Source of the DNA: Physcia stellaris
Lineage: Eukaryota > Ascomycota > Lecanoromycetes > Caliciales > Physciaceae
Length of the DNA stretch: 64,000 bases
Assembly (NCBI GenBank): GCA_018902385.1
Contig: JABSSW010000024.1
Coordinates: 124,001 to 188,000, forward strand
Direction: 5' to 3'
Below, in pieces: positions 35,066 to 45,503 of the stretch. Position numbers and translations under genes: made by a program. The notes under the pieces were generated by a model. It was not told where the DNA came from. It searched no databases and was given only the letters and a program-made list of their open reading frames with translations. How positions within the stretch are numbered: the first letter of the stretch is position 1; the number at the start of each line of letters is the position of its first letter.

Positions 35066-35515
35066 GGAATACGGCTAGAGATAAGTCGAAACAGCGCTAG
35101 AGAGCTTAGGTCGTAATCTATCATAACCCTCGTATAACCCTTGTCCCAACGAGCACAGAAATTGCGCCGAGGTGTCAAGCTAGCTAGGCACATTTCCAGG
35201 CGGACTTGATGCCTGAGGCTCCCAAACTCCTTGGGCATGTTAGGCTTGTCTCCGCTAGAGCTCACTCATGTACTAGGTAGCTACCGTGCCTTCCTGCATT
35301 TTGCCATTTTACCTCCACTTCTCTACATATCCTGGGAAAGTCCTTTTGAGATCATGATACATGTCCCTTCCAAGGAGTTCATCGCTCCGTCGAACACGTA
35401 CTCTTCTCGCTCACTGTCCACTATTTACCACATCTAGCTTTCCACTCCTGAGTGCTCATGCTTTCTAACACGAATGTGGGAGTATTTGAACTGATAAGCG
35501 GCACCAGTCAGAACC
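35066..35515. other. intergenic, promoter side of TatD-like gene
   Basis: About 450 bases of ordinary composition between the right inverted repeat and the next start codon. No separate gene seen. The region should carry the promoter of the TatD-like gene. Confidence 0.5.
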
Positions 35516-37127
35516 ATGGCCACCAGCAGTGACGAGACCACTGCTGTGCGAGCTCCATCGCCTGTTCCTGCGGTCAATGGACAGGCGGTGACTTTGGCGA
35601 GTAGTAAACTGAGATACGCTGACGTAGGTTAGCTTTGCCTCTGTAATTCTCTTGTCCCCTTCCTGTTGTATCATGTCTATCAATTGTAGAACTCAAATGG
35701 AAGGAATGGCTACGATGAACCCCATCAAACAGTATACTTGAAGGCAACTATATCACGCCTCACAAAAAAATCCTCAGTTGCTGCCGCTGACAGTGATCAT
35801 ATATCTAGGTCGGCATCAACCTCGGCGACCCCGTCTTCCGAGGTATTTATCACGGCAAAAGCGCCCACGAAGACGATCTAAGCGATGTTATTCAGAGAGG
35901 GGTAGACGCAGGCTGTATCAAGTTCATGGTGACAGGCTCTGATCTCGACGAGTCAAGAAAAGCCGTCAGCTTAGCAGAAGAATATCGTACGTCCTATCAC
36001 TTAATTACACGCTTAGTGTTCCATCTGCATCACAATCTTGATTCGATCCCCACCACCAAGAGCCTGTATCAATGCACACTAACCAGCCACCGCGAGTTGT
36101 ACTTTCCCATGCCGGCTTCACCATACAGATTCACGCCAACTAACTTGTCTACACCAGCCGGTCTCTGCTACGCCACCATCGGCGTCCACCCCTGCTCCGC
36201 CCAAAAATTCACCACCCACCCCACCGGCCCCAGCGCCCTCCTCTCCTCCCTCGAGCAGCTAGCCCTCACCTCCAAAGCCGCCGGCACCGGCACCGCCTTC
36301 GGAGAAATTGGCCTCGACTACGATCGACTATTCCTCTGCCCCAAAGATATCCAGTTACAGTATTTCGAAGCCCAGCTGCAGATCGCCGTGCGCGTGCAAT
36401 TACCCCTCTTCCTGCACTCGCGCGCCGCGCATGCTGATTTCGTGCGGTTGCTGAAGAGCGTGCTGGGGGAGGAACTGGAGAGGATAGGGAAGGGGGGCTT
36501 GGTGCATAGCTTTACGGGGACGGTGGAGGAGATGAGGGAGCTTGTGGGGTTGGGGCTGCATGTGGGTGTTAATGGGTGTAGTATGAAGACGGAGGAGAAC
36601 TTGGAGGTTGTGAGGGCGATTCCGTTGGATAGGTTGCAGATTGAGACGGATGGGCCTTGGGTGAGTCTTCTTTCTCCCTCTTCCTCCCTAACAAAGCCTC
36701 TCTGCTTTCCGCCTTCTCATCACCAGTTGGAAATGCTTTTTCCTTTATCTGCCTCCATAGCTCATCCGTGATCTTGATAATAGTGCGAAATCCGCCCCTC
36801 GCACGCCTCCTCACACCACACCACCACCGCACCCCCTCTCCCAAAAGCAGTCAAGAAAGAAAAATGGACGCGCGGGATGACGGTCAAGGGGAGGAACGAG
36901 CCGGCTACGATCAGCCACGTGGCGCATGCCGTTGCGAGCGTGAAGGGCGTGGGGGTGGAGGAGGTTTGCGAAGCGTGAGTCCCCCCCATTTGATTTTCTG
37001 GATATCCACCCCTAGCCCTCCCCATCATCTATATCGCAATCACCCAGCGAAAGCTAACAGACCGTACTCGAACAGCGCATGGCGGAATTCAATCAGCATG
37101 TTCGGTCTTGGGGAAAAGAATACCTAG
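35516..37127 (+). CDS. TatD-family metal-dependent deoxyribonuclease
   Basis: Five exons (35516-35623, 35809-35986, 36158-36660, 36784-36974, 37076-37127) join in frame to 343 residues; start MATSSDETTAVRAPSPVPAV. TatD proteins are TIM-barrel hydrolases acting on DNA ends, with roles in repair and apoptotic DNA breakdown in eukaryotes. Family marks in order: DVGINLGDPVFRGIYHGK at the start of the barrel, MVTGSDLDESRKA, ATIGVHPCSA, the metal-ligand Glu in FGEIGLDYDR, the His in LPLFLHSRAA, the His in LVHSFTGT, and the Asp in LQIETDGPWCEIRPSH. The N-terminal DxN form is that of the eukaryotic TATDN1 branch. Intron 3 lies directly after the DGPW motif. The third exon switches from C-rich to G-rich codon ends but stays in frame. 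A complete and probably active gene. Confidence 0.95.
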
Positions 37128-38394
37128 TCTCGCAATTTGTCCCTCTCCTCCACCATCATAAAACACCCCCAAAAATGAAAAACAGGAACAAGCGAGGAAG
37201 CACCACCCTCTCGCCTAGACCCAGAATCAACAACTTGAGAATAGGTTAGGTTAAATTAGATTAAATTGACAAAAAAGTTTTCACCGCCTTTCCGAGTTCG
37301 TCCATACCATTTTACTCCTAGAGTGAAGGCGGGGGAGTGGGGGTGCGGTTCTGCTGTCTACTAGCACGGTAGCCACTCATCCCGCTTAATACAGGGTATA
37401 GAAACTTCCAAGGCAAGGCAAGATATCATTTTCAGAGGTTCTGCTCCATTCTCTCCCATTTCACACCTCTCCCCTCCATCCCTTTCCCTCCATTCACCAT
37501 CTAGCCACCTCATCCCGCCTAGTATAGGGTATATAAACCTCTAAGGCGAGGTAGTATATTCCCGGTGGTTTTGCTCCATTCGTCTTTCCTCTCCCCTCTC
37601 CCCACTATCCACTTCTCCCCTCCATTCTCCCATCCATCCTTAGGTAGCCACCTCATCCCGCCTACTTTGATCCGAAACTACCCCACCAAACCAAACCAAA
37701 ACAAACCAAAACAAAACAAATACTATGCTTCCTTCGAGGGTTTCGCATCGAGTGGACCCCACGCCCCCCAAAAAGTCTCGAAAGGAGTTCGGAATGGAAG
37801 GAAACCTACACCACGGAATGAAAAAAAAAAGGCGGGGGGGCGGGGGGTGATGAGGATAATAGGGTCTCGACGATCTTTGCGGCTTTCGGGGAAATTGGGA
37901 ATATGAGAAGATGGAAAGGAAGAGGGGAGGGAGTCACCTGAAAACCCTCCCCCTTCGGCCCTCCTCTCTCAAAATCCCACCCCTCCAAAATCTCACCTCT
38001 CCAGTCAACATCCCCCATCACTCGCATCAAGACATCGATGAGGAACACGATACCCACCCCCCACCTCTTCTCTTCTTTCCTCTCTGCTCCCCCGCGGATA
38101 AAACAGCGAATGTGCTACATACATACTTATCCCGCGTTCCCGTTTTTGATTTTTGAATTCCGGGAATGAGACCTCCCTAACCTTTTGCCGGATATAAATA
38201 GACAAATGAAAGGAAAGAGTCCGGATTCCTAATCGAACCGAAAATTTCCGAAAAGCAGTGAGAGCGTGCAACAAAGGAAGGTTGGCAAGGTTAATGAGAA
38301 GCAAGATGAAAGATATATGGGGATATGGGAGCCAAGAGAAAGAAGCAGCTTCACGTAAAGCTCTGTGAAACCTGCCCTCGTCTACCACAAACTC
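37128..38394. other. intergenic with tandem repeat
   Basis: About 1.27 kb between the TatD-like and bZIP genes. It holds the ~130-bp tandem repeat listed separately, C/T-rich tracts, an A/C-rich run (37683-37722) and a G-rich run near 37835. No gene recognised. Confidence 0.5.
37367..37670 (+). repeat. tandem repeat of ~130 bp, two and a partial copies
   Basis: The motif TAGCCACCTCATCCCGCCTA begins at about 37370, 37502 and 37644. The first two copies continue in parallel for about 85 bases (a GGGTATA-AACC stretch, GGCAAGG/GGCGAGG, then GGTTCTGCTCCATTC). The third is partial. Differences are mostly transitions. It lies downstream of TatD and may affect 3' ends, or is just a local duplication. 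Confidence 0.75.
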
Positions 38395-39467
38395 TTATGT
38401 GCTGGCCCCCATATCCACGCTCAAATTAGAGAAAAGGTACGCAATCCCCCCACCCACAAAGCCCCTCTCGCAAGGAGATACATAGTAAGCACGCAAAAAC
38501 CCAGCAAAAATAAACCTTTTCTCAAGCCTTAGTCCCAACCCCCTTCTTCTTCCCCCACTACTCCTCTCGCCCTCCTCAACGCCCTCACTCCCCTTCCGAA
38601 ACGCCCTGAACTTCTCCGCCAGATCCTCCTCCCCCTTCTTCTCCACCACCAAGCTCCGCAGCCATCCATTCTCCTGCCGCAGCGAGGACACCTTGGCCTC
38701 CAGCGCCTCGACTTTGTCCGTCAGCTCCTTGGCCGTTTTCTCGAGCGCTTGCTCGCGCTGCTTCTTCTTGACGCGGAAGCGCGCCGAGGCGGCCGTGTTG
38801 CGGCGGCGTTTGTCCTCTTCGGCGGCGACGCGGGAGAGCTCTTCCGTGGAGTCGGCGGCTGACCCGGGGGTTGGGTCGGTGGGAAGGAGGTGGAGGGCGA
38901 GGGCTGGCTTTGGGGAGAGGCGTAGGTGGTCGGGTCGAGGGGTGGGGCGGTGGTGTAGGTTGGGGAGGTGAGGTCGTGGGAGAAGGTGGTTTGGGGAGGG
39001 AGGCCGTGGTGGGATGCTGGGCCGAAGGTGTTTGGGTCGAATGAATAATCCCCTATGCAATTATGGCGTTAGCCTCTGCGTGTTTCCATTCGGAGCGGAG
39101 TTGCAGGCCGTCAAATGCCCCGAGTGGAAGGACCCAATGCTCGAGAGCCCTCGAGGGGATGATCTCGGAAAATGAGCTACGTACCGCTCGAGAAGTCTAT
39201 CCCCTCCCTCCGCATGCGCCTATTGCCATTCCCATTGTTGTTGCCATAACCGTCCTTCTCGCCCACGCCGTAGTCAGTGGCGCCAGTGTTGGTCACATTC
39301 AGGCCCTCGGAGCCGTCGTAATTGATGAAATCGGTATTGGTGAACATGTCGAGATCGTTGTCGAGATTGAAGCCCTCTTCCTGCTGCTGATCATGCTCGG
39401 AGGGAATGACGTTCAGGTTGGCAAGGTATTGGGACACATTAGGTGCGCGTCGACCGGCGAAGGCCAT
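38395..39467 (-). CDS. Cys-3/MetR-like bZIP transcription factor, one-base frame break
   Basis: Regulator of sulfur assimilation in relatives (Neurospora cys-3, Aspergillus metR). Exon 1 is 39185-39467 (MAFAGRRAPNVSQYLANLNV), donor GTACGT; exon 2 starts at 39052 (GDYSFDPNTFG). The basic region and zipper are textbook: EEDKRRRNTAASARFRVKKK followed by QREQALEKTAKELTDKVEAL and further leucine heptads. Between the Pro/Ser/Thr-rich middle and the bZIP the frame shifts once. The middle reads well to about 38866 and the bZIP frame takes over at about the same place, at a run of five C (G on the plus strand, 38866-38870). One extra C would join them. The only GT in that part of exon 2 is too close to serve as an intron. 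The C-terminal 60 residues after GERSSGGRRRG are unlike the family and may be outside the true protein. Confidence 0.85.
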
Positions 39468-40391
39468 TGCCGCCACTGAATTATTGGGTTCAGGGCGGAG
39501 AGCAGGCCGGGATGAATGATGTTTGGTTGTTGAGGATGGGTATGTGAGGAGAGGAAGGATTGTCAGGTGTGGAGTGGGTAAGATCCGATCAAGGTAGGAG
39601 GTATTGCCGAAGGTTGGTGTGTGGGCGGCAGAGGATGCTCTCACTTGTCGAAAAGGTGGGGGTTGATTAGAAATGAAATCGTCAAAGAACCCGAGGGGAC
39701 GCTAACGCCACTTCGCTTTTATTGTTTCGGGCTATGAAAGCCGCGATTGGCCAATTGGCGAAAAAGCGAAAAGCTTCAATGATGCAGTCGAAGTTGAAGA
39801 AAGGGTATGCGATTGATTGAAGAGGATGCGGATTGTTGCAAAGGAAGCGCATTGCAGGATCTTCAATTACCCTGAGGCTCAAGCTGGTGGGGCCGATGAC
39901 GGATGCTGACCGATTGCCGATCATCGGAATTTTAAAGCTCGACCGAGGCAAACGAGGCTGATGGAAAACACTTTACCCTGCAATTTGTTGAATATATATT
40001 GTAACTACGCAAAGGTTTTCAAGAATTTCAGACGTACATCACTCATCGTTCTGACTAGGAGTCTAATCCGTTCCTATGAAGTGCGGATGCGCCACTGGTT
40101 CTTCTTTTGCGATTTATCATTTTCCCTCCTTTCCCCCAATAAAACCTGTAGAAGGATCAATTCTTTAACCCTTACCTTCTGAGAGATAAATGGGATCAAA
40201 GTATTCATCCGTGTATGTACTTTCCATCTACCTATCTACAGCCGAAATTCCTGTCCCACTTATATCTGTCGTGAACCTCTTAAGTCATGTCCAAAATCTT
40301 CTCATAAAGTGCCGCCAACGCCTCGCTAAATGCCTCGGGAAATGCTCATGCTCGAGTATCGTCGCAATGATATCCACCTATGCATGCTCAC
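39468..40391. other. intergenic between two minus-strand genes
   Basis: About 0.9 kb. The part next to 39467 is the bZIP gene's 5' side; the part next to 40391 is the 3' side of the transporter fusion. Short frames such as 39682-39951 minus and 40190-40507 plus have no family likeness, and the latter overlaps the end of the fusion gene. Confidence 0.45.
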
Positions 40392-43204
40392 TCAGCCAGG
40401 CTCCTTTTCTCTTTCATTGTCCCCATGCTCCGAGCGCGGCAGGTCTGATGACGTCCGCTTTCTCCGCGCCATCACACCGAACGCTCTATTTATCCGCGCA
40501 GGAGTAGGTCGTTCCCCACCCCTTGATTCGACCGCTTTCTTTCGGTGATGTGGGTCCACCTGCGCTTTCGCCGCGGGCGAGACGGCAAGATAAGCAGGTA
40601 GGATGACGCCGAAGGAAAACACTGCCACAACCACCACATACGAGTACCGTACGCCTCGACTCCTCGTCACAGGACTCATGATCGCGGGGATCACCGCCCC
40701 TCCCGACGTAGCAACCGTTAACCACACCGATCCCGTCTTGGTCTGCGCACCTAAGCCGCGCAGGCAGATGGCGTAGATGAGGGAGAAAATACCCGATTCA
40801 AAGAACAAAACAAGAACGATCATAGCAACCCCGCTGTAGCCCGTCAAGCTGGTGGAGAGGGCCGACGAGATGATGAGGCCTATAAAGAGGAATAACAGTA
40901 TCCGCCTAGGTTTGATGATGAGACCAGCAAAAGCGGAAAGGAAACGGCCTACGGCGAAGACCGTGTGACCGACCACAAGGTAATTGAATGGTCCAATGTC
41001 AGAACTAGAAGTCTTGGTCAGTGGGACAATGAATGGGCAGGCATGATGACGTACTCTGATTTGACTGCCGCAACGTAGTTCTGGAATTGTCCCGACACAG
41101 CCTCTTGTCCGCCAACGTAGCAGAACTGTGAGAATACGCCCAGCGCAAGCGTGAGGTAAATGACGGGAAATCCGCACACTTTACGAGTATTAATTGCGAC
41201 ATGTTTGAGCGCCAGATGCTCCAATTCATCGTCTGATGCTTCCGGAAGGGGAACGTAGAAAAAATCAATGCCAAAATAACCACAAACAGAGCGATGCCAA
41301 GGTACGTCCATTGAACGTCGATGAGTGAAGGTGCGTCAAGCACGGTCTTGAACAAGACTTTCTTTGCCAGTACGGGCGAGACAACGGTACCAATAGCTTG
41401 CACGCCCTGAGAGAAATTGAGGCGAACTTCGGCGTGCTTTGGTGGACCACAAAGCGCGATGAATGGGTTTCCTGCCAACTCCAATGTTGCCACACCAAGA
41501 CCGACGATGAAATTCGAAATGAGGAAAGCTGGAAATGATGCGAGCACGGCTGATGGCCAGAAGACAAGTGTCCCACACCCGTATACACACAGACCCACAA
41601 TGAAGGTAAATTTGAATCCGCATCTTTTGAAAACATAGTGCCCAAAGGTCAACGGAGCAACAAAATAACCACCGTAGTATGCTGCGTGGAGACCAACAAA
41701 TTGGCCTCTACTCATATGCACGATGAGCTGGAATTGCGAGTTGAGCGTATCCAGTAAGCCGTAGGCGAAACCCCATAGGAAGAACAGTATTGTGACAAAC
41801 AAGATTGGTGCAATCGATTCTCTATTGCTCATCCTGACCAGACTCTTGGTTGTATTCATATTCACAAAATCAAAAGGTGTAAGACTAGCCGAACGTGTGC
41901 TCCTCATCGTGTCGATCGTAAGATTAGTGTTTGTGGGTTTAATGCGGAACGATTGCTGCGTCGTTGTTTGGGTTGCCGGCGAATCCGGGGTGGTGAGAAA
42001 GTCCATATTATCAAATTCCGCCTCCTCCTCATTCCTCCTGGGTGGTGGCTGGTATCTACCTTCTGGCGTTGATAGAAAGTCCATAATGTCCATTTCTCCA
42101 TCTTTGTGGGCGGTGGCATGTCTGGCGTGCATGGGCGAATTGGGAGGAGTCATTGTCGTATGCCGCGGACTTGTCTCTATTCGTGGACTATCGCCCTGCC
42201 CGTGGTAATGGCTGTGATGCTTGGTGATTCTTCCCAGGAGATTCGGGAAGATCTTGGCAGCTAATGGTTTCACTCCTGGTACGCATGCGCAGATAATACC
42301 TACATGAACTTCGACAGCGGACCACATAAACGACAGCGCTGCGATCCAGGAAAAATCACCCTCGTCATCTCCGTGGGCTGAGCCTGTGTTATCTTGAAGA
42401 CGTGTCAAGGCAGCTGACTCGAGGTATGCGATCCGTACGACGTCCACCACTGCCACAAATGCGCCAAAACTGAAGGTTACTATTAAGATGAGTTTTTCGT
42501 TCCTTGGCAGGCGCATCGCTGTAAGTATGGGCATGGGTAGGAAGAGGAGCGCCAGGTCTGTGATGATGTTGACCGGTGCCGAGGAAAGGTAAAGTGTAAC
42601 GATATCCGTACAATGGCCCCCGGGTGGTATTGGGTCTTCAAAAGCAGCGCCAACGGGACGGCATTGGAAGATGTTGAGGAATGTCAGAGCTATTCCTGCC
42701 ACATTGACCACAACCAAGGTAGCTATCGTCGCCCATTTGAACACTTGCTGATTCCTCGAAAGTGTAAGGTAGAAGAGACAGATCGATGTCTTGGTCGCCA
42801 TCAGAGCAGGATTCTGAACAAATCAGCGGATGTCCCAAAGCGGCGTCTGAGATACGTACATATAGTACCGAGAATGCATATTCGGCCTTCTTGAGGGGTT
42901 CCTGCCAATGGGGTTCGACGTTGACCTCATGTCTTCCTAGCCCGATCGAAGTTCCATAGCAGATGGAGAAGGAGAAGCCGAAGGCAATGAACTACCAGTT
43001 TTCAGTATATGCACAGGCGCTCTTCCTTATTGCACTGACCCAGGCGAGGACGATGAAGTAGTCGTCCGGAGTGACTTTCTTGACCACGCCGACACGCGAT
43101 ATCAGCCTTAGCACGACGAAGGCGGTGGCGACAACCCAGATGGCGACGGTGACAGCGAGGACCACTGGACCTCTGTTCTGAAAGGATTCGGCGGAGTCGG
43201 CCAT
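40392..43204 (-). CDS. fusion of SAT4/rhodopsin-like domain and FucP-type MFS transporter
   Basis: Exons 43040-43204, 42860-42991, 41055-42813 and 40392-41004 give about 889 residues. The N-terminal part (to about residue 292) is a fungal SAT4/Pth11-like seven-helix domain: VAIWVVATAFVVLRLISR, TPDDYFIVLAW, then NPALMATKTSICLFYLTLSR and the Cys in LTFLNIFQCRPVGAAF. A polar linker follows with two similar motifs, MDFLSTPEG and MDFLTTPDS. From about residue 428 comes an L-fucose-permease-like MFS domain: FFLWGFAYGLLDTLNSQFQ, LVFWPSAVLASFPAFLISNF, ATLELAGNPFIALCGPPKHA, GVQAIGTVVSPVLAKKVLF, SQFCYVGGQEAVSGQFQNYV. Both parts lie in the same long exon, so the fusion is physical. One base is missing in a run of six A (41259-41264, plus strand), just before FYVPLPEASDDELEHL; with it all exon phases agree. 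Plasma-membrane protein, perhaps a sugar transceptor (inference). Confidence 0.88.
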
Positions 43205-43703
43205 CGAATCCGAGCTGCTACCTCTGTGTCCCTGGTGCACACCCCGTGTCCGTGCATTCCATCACCGTAGGCTTGTTCCAGTAGAGCCTTTGGTTTCGTA
43301 CAGAGTGTGGCTACTCGGTGGGGATGGCGACGGCGAAGGGGAGGTGGGGCGGTGTGTTGGAGTGCGAGGTGAGGTGTCTGGTGGTGAAGAGAAGACATGG
43401 TCCAAAGAATGGTGGATTATCTGCCGAGGGGCCGAAAAGCGATTGCTTGTACTTGTGCTCTAGCGAACAAATTGGTGTTCCCATGCCAGATGGAGATTAG
43501 GGAACAGGAGGGAACTGCAACGGTAATTGACGATTCATTGGATGCTGACAACGCTCCCACGACAGCTTGGGTCGAATGTGGCCTAATGACGTCTGGACCC
43601 GCGCCGATCATCTCCACGTGACCATCCTCTCCACAACCCCACTTTTTGCCGTCAACCTAAATCTTGACCCTAAGCCTAAGTAAAGTAGCACGTGCAGCCA
43701 TCT
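43205..43703. other. intergenic, between fusion gene and LINE
   Basis: About 500 bases of ordinary composition; probably the promoter of the minus-strand fusion gene. No gene recognised. Confidence 0.45.
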
Positions 43704-43717
43704 ATCAAGATAAGAGA
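43704..43717 (+). repeat. LINE target-site duplication, 5' copy
   Basis: ATCAAGATAAGAGA, identical to 49612-49625 across 5.9 kb. It marks the 5' junction; the element begins with an A-rich leader directly after it. Confidence 0.85.
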
Positions 43718-43872
43718 GAAAAAAAAAACACAATTTATGCTACAAACCCAATTTTTGAAATAACTCAACAACGAAACGTGATATTGACCTGATTAACGCG
43801 TCATTCGAACCGTCGAACCTTTGCGCATCGATCAGTGAGCAATTGATGATGATGAGAAAAGTAACATGATCG

Positions 43873-45503
43873 TTGTTAGATCAAACGAACGAAAACGTTC
43901 ACGAGCAAGAAACAATGCTGTTGAAAAACATCAAAAAATGCCGAGAACTCGTTCGAGCAAAAGAAAAACCATCATCAAAAATCATTGAGGGCTGGCTTAC
44001 AATCGTCGTGACATATTTTGAAGACACGCAATTTGCACTCATTCAAAAAAATATGATGAACGCAATGAACAAAATAACTGCTCAATTCAGCAGAAAGCAC
44101 GCGAAAATGAAAAAAAGCAATGTCATGATTCGTCATGAAATTACAGAAATAATCATCTCTCTCAAATTTTTTTTTTTTTTCACGATCAAGGCGAGCTCAC
44201 GCAACTGAGCAGTCGTCGTTGCGACTCTTTCAGCGCTCAAAATCATCGCAAACAAGAACACCGAAATCATAATACGTCTCAACGACAACGAGAAGAAGCA
44301 ACAGTTGAATCAATACGAAATCAAACGTATCGTCAATGAGATCAACACGTGCATTACGGAAAAAAACATACAGATCAAGAGTATTCGAGCGATCAAGAAG
44401 TTTTCGAGTGATAATTTCGCGATACACGCGATAAACGCAAAGAAAGCAGAAAAATTGCGAAACAACAATGCATGAACGACGATACTCGATAAAAGAACGA
44501 GAGCGATCGTTTCGATTTACGCGATCATGATCAGCGAAATAGAAATCAAAAAATTCGACTTAACAACGACAAAAGATAGAGAAACGACGATGCGTAAAAT
44601 CAGAAAGAAGAACGAAAACGTGAAAAAGTTAAAAGAAATGAAAATTCTGTACGTGTTCTGAAGAAACAAGCTCACGACAATGCAGCAATATCATTTTTTG
44701 ATTATTGAAGTCACTATCTCAGAAATGAATAACAGTATGCTGAACAACAACATCATGATCGAAGAAAAGCTGAGAGCTTGCTCAGTGTTCAACAAGACAT
44801 GCAAAATTATTCAATGCTATAAATGTCATCATCACGAGCACAATACAATTCAATGCACAAAAAAAGAACGATGCGATTACTGCGCAAATGCGCATGCTAC
44901 AAAAAAAAAAAAATGTGCAAAAGATTACAAAATCAAATGCTGTGTATGTGAAGAAGCACATAACTCATGAAAAAAAGAATGCAGAAAAAAACAGAAAAGA
45001 TCGAGAGAATCATGTATCAACGCTCGATTACGTCAGCGAAATTCGAAATTCAAAAACAGCAATACATCGTCGTCAACAAGATGATAACGATTTCGAAATC
45101 GATGAATACAACTCACGAAGATTCAGAAACGACAGTCGTTGCGAAAAAATTCAATCAACTAAGAAAACTACAACGACGAGACATCGAGAAGTCACAAAGA
45201 AAAAAAATTTATTTAGACGAAATCAGCAAACGCAAAAAAACGAACGCGCATGAATTTCACGTGAAAATGATTTTGCCGATCGAAACAATGATGTCATCGC
45301 AACTATCTTCAAACTCACAGGAATTTCGAGGCAAAAAAAATGATAAATCGGCGTCACCGATCAAGAATAAGAAGACATCAGTGATCAAAAAGAAATATGA
45401 GAAATTTGAAAAAAAAGAAAATTTCTCGTTCACGATCATCAAAACATCTCTAGCTGACGTCACGAATCGAAATACGAAATTCAAAACAATGAAAAAATGT
45501 TAG
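43873..45503 (+). pseudogene. LINE ORF1 remnant with CCHC zinc knuckles
   Basis: The first part (43873-44208) is a helical, Gln/Lys-rich region. At 44803-44970 three knuckles follow in one frame: CYKCHHHEHNTIQC fits CX2CX4HX4C, CDYCANAHATKKKKC is the shortened second knuckle usual in Tad1 elements, and CCVCEEAHNS starts the third. A Lys-rich tail runs to about 45500. This would be the RNA-binding nucleoprotein of the element. Several stops and frame changes separate the parts. Confidence 0.75.

Noticed and set aside
38820-39052. A tiny intron explaining the frame change in the bZIP gene
   Set aside because: The only GT in that part of exon 2 is followed by AG within about 27 bases, too short for a fungal intron; using later acceptors would discard a convincingly coding middle region.
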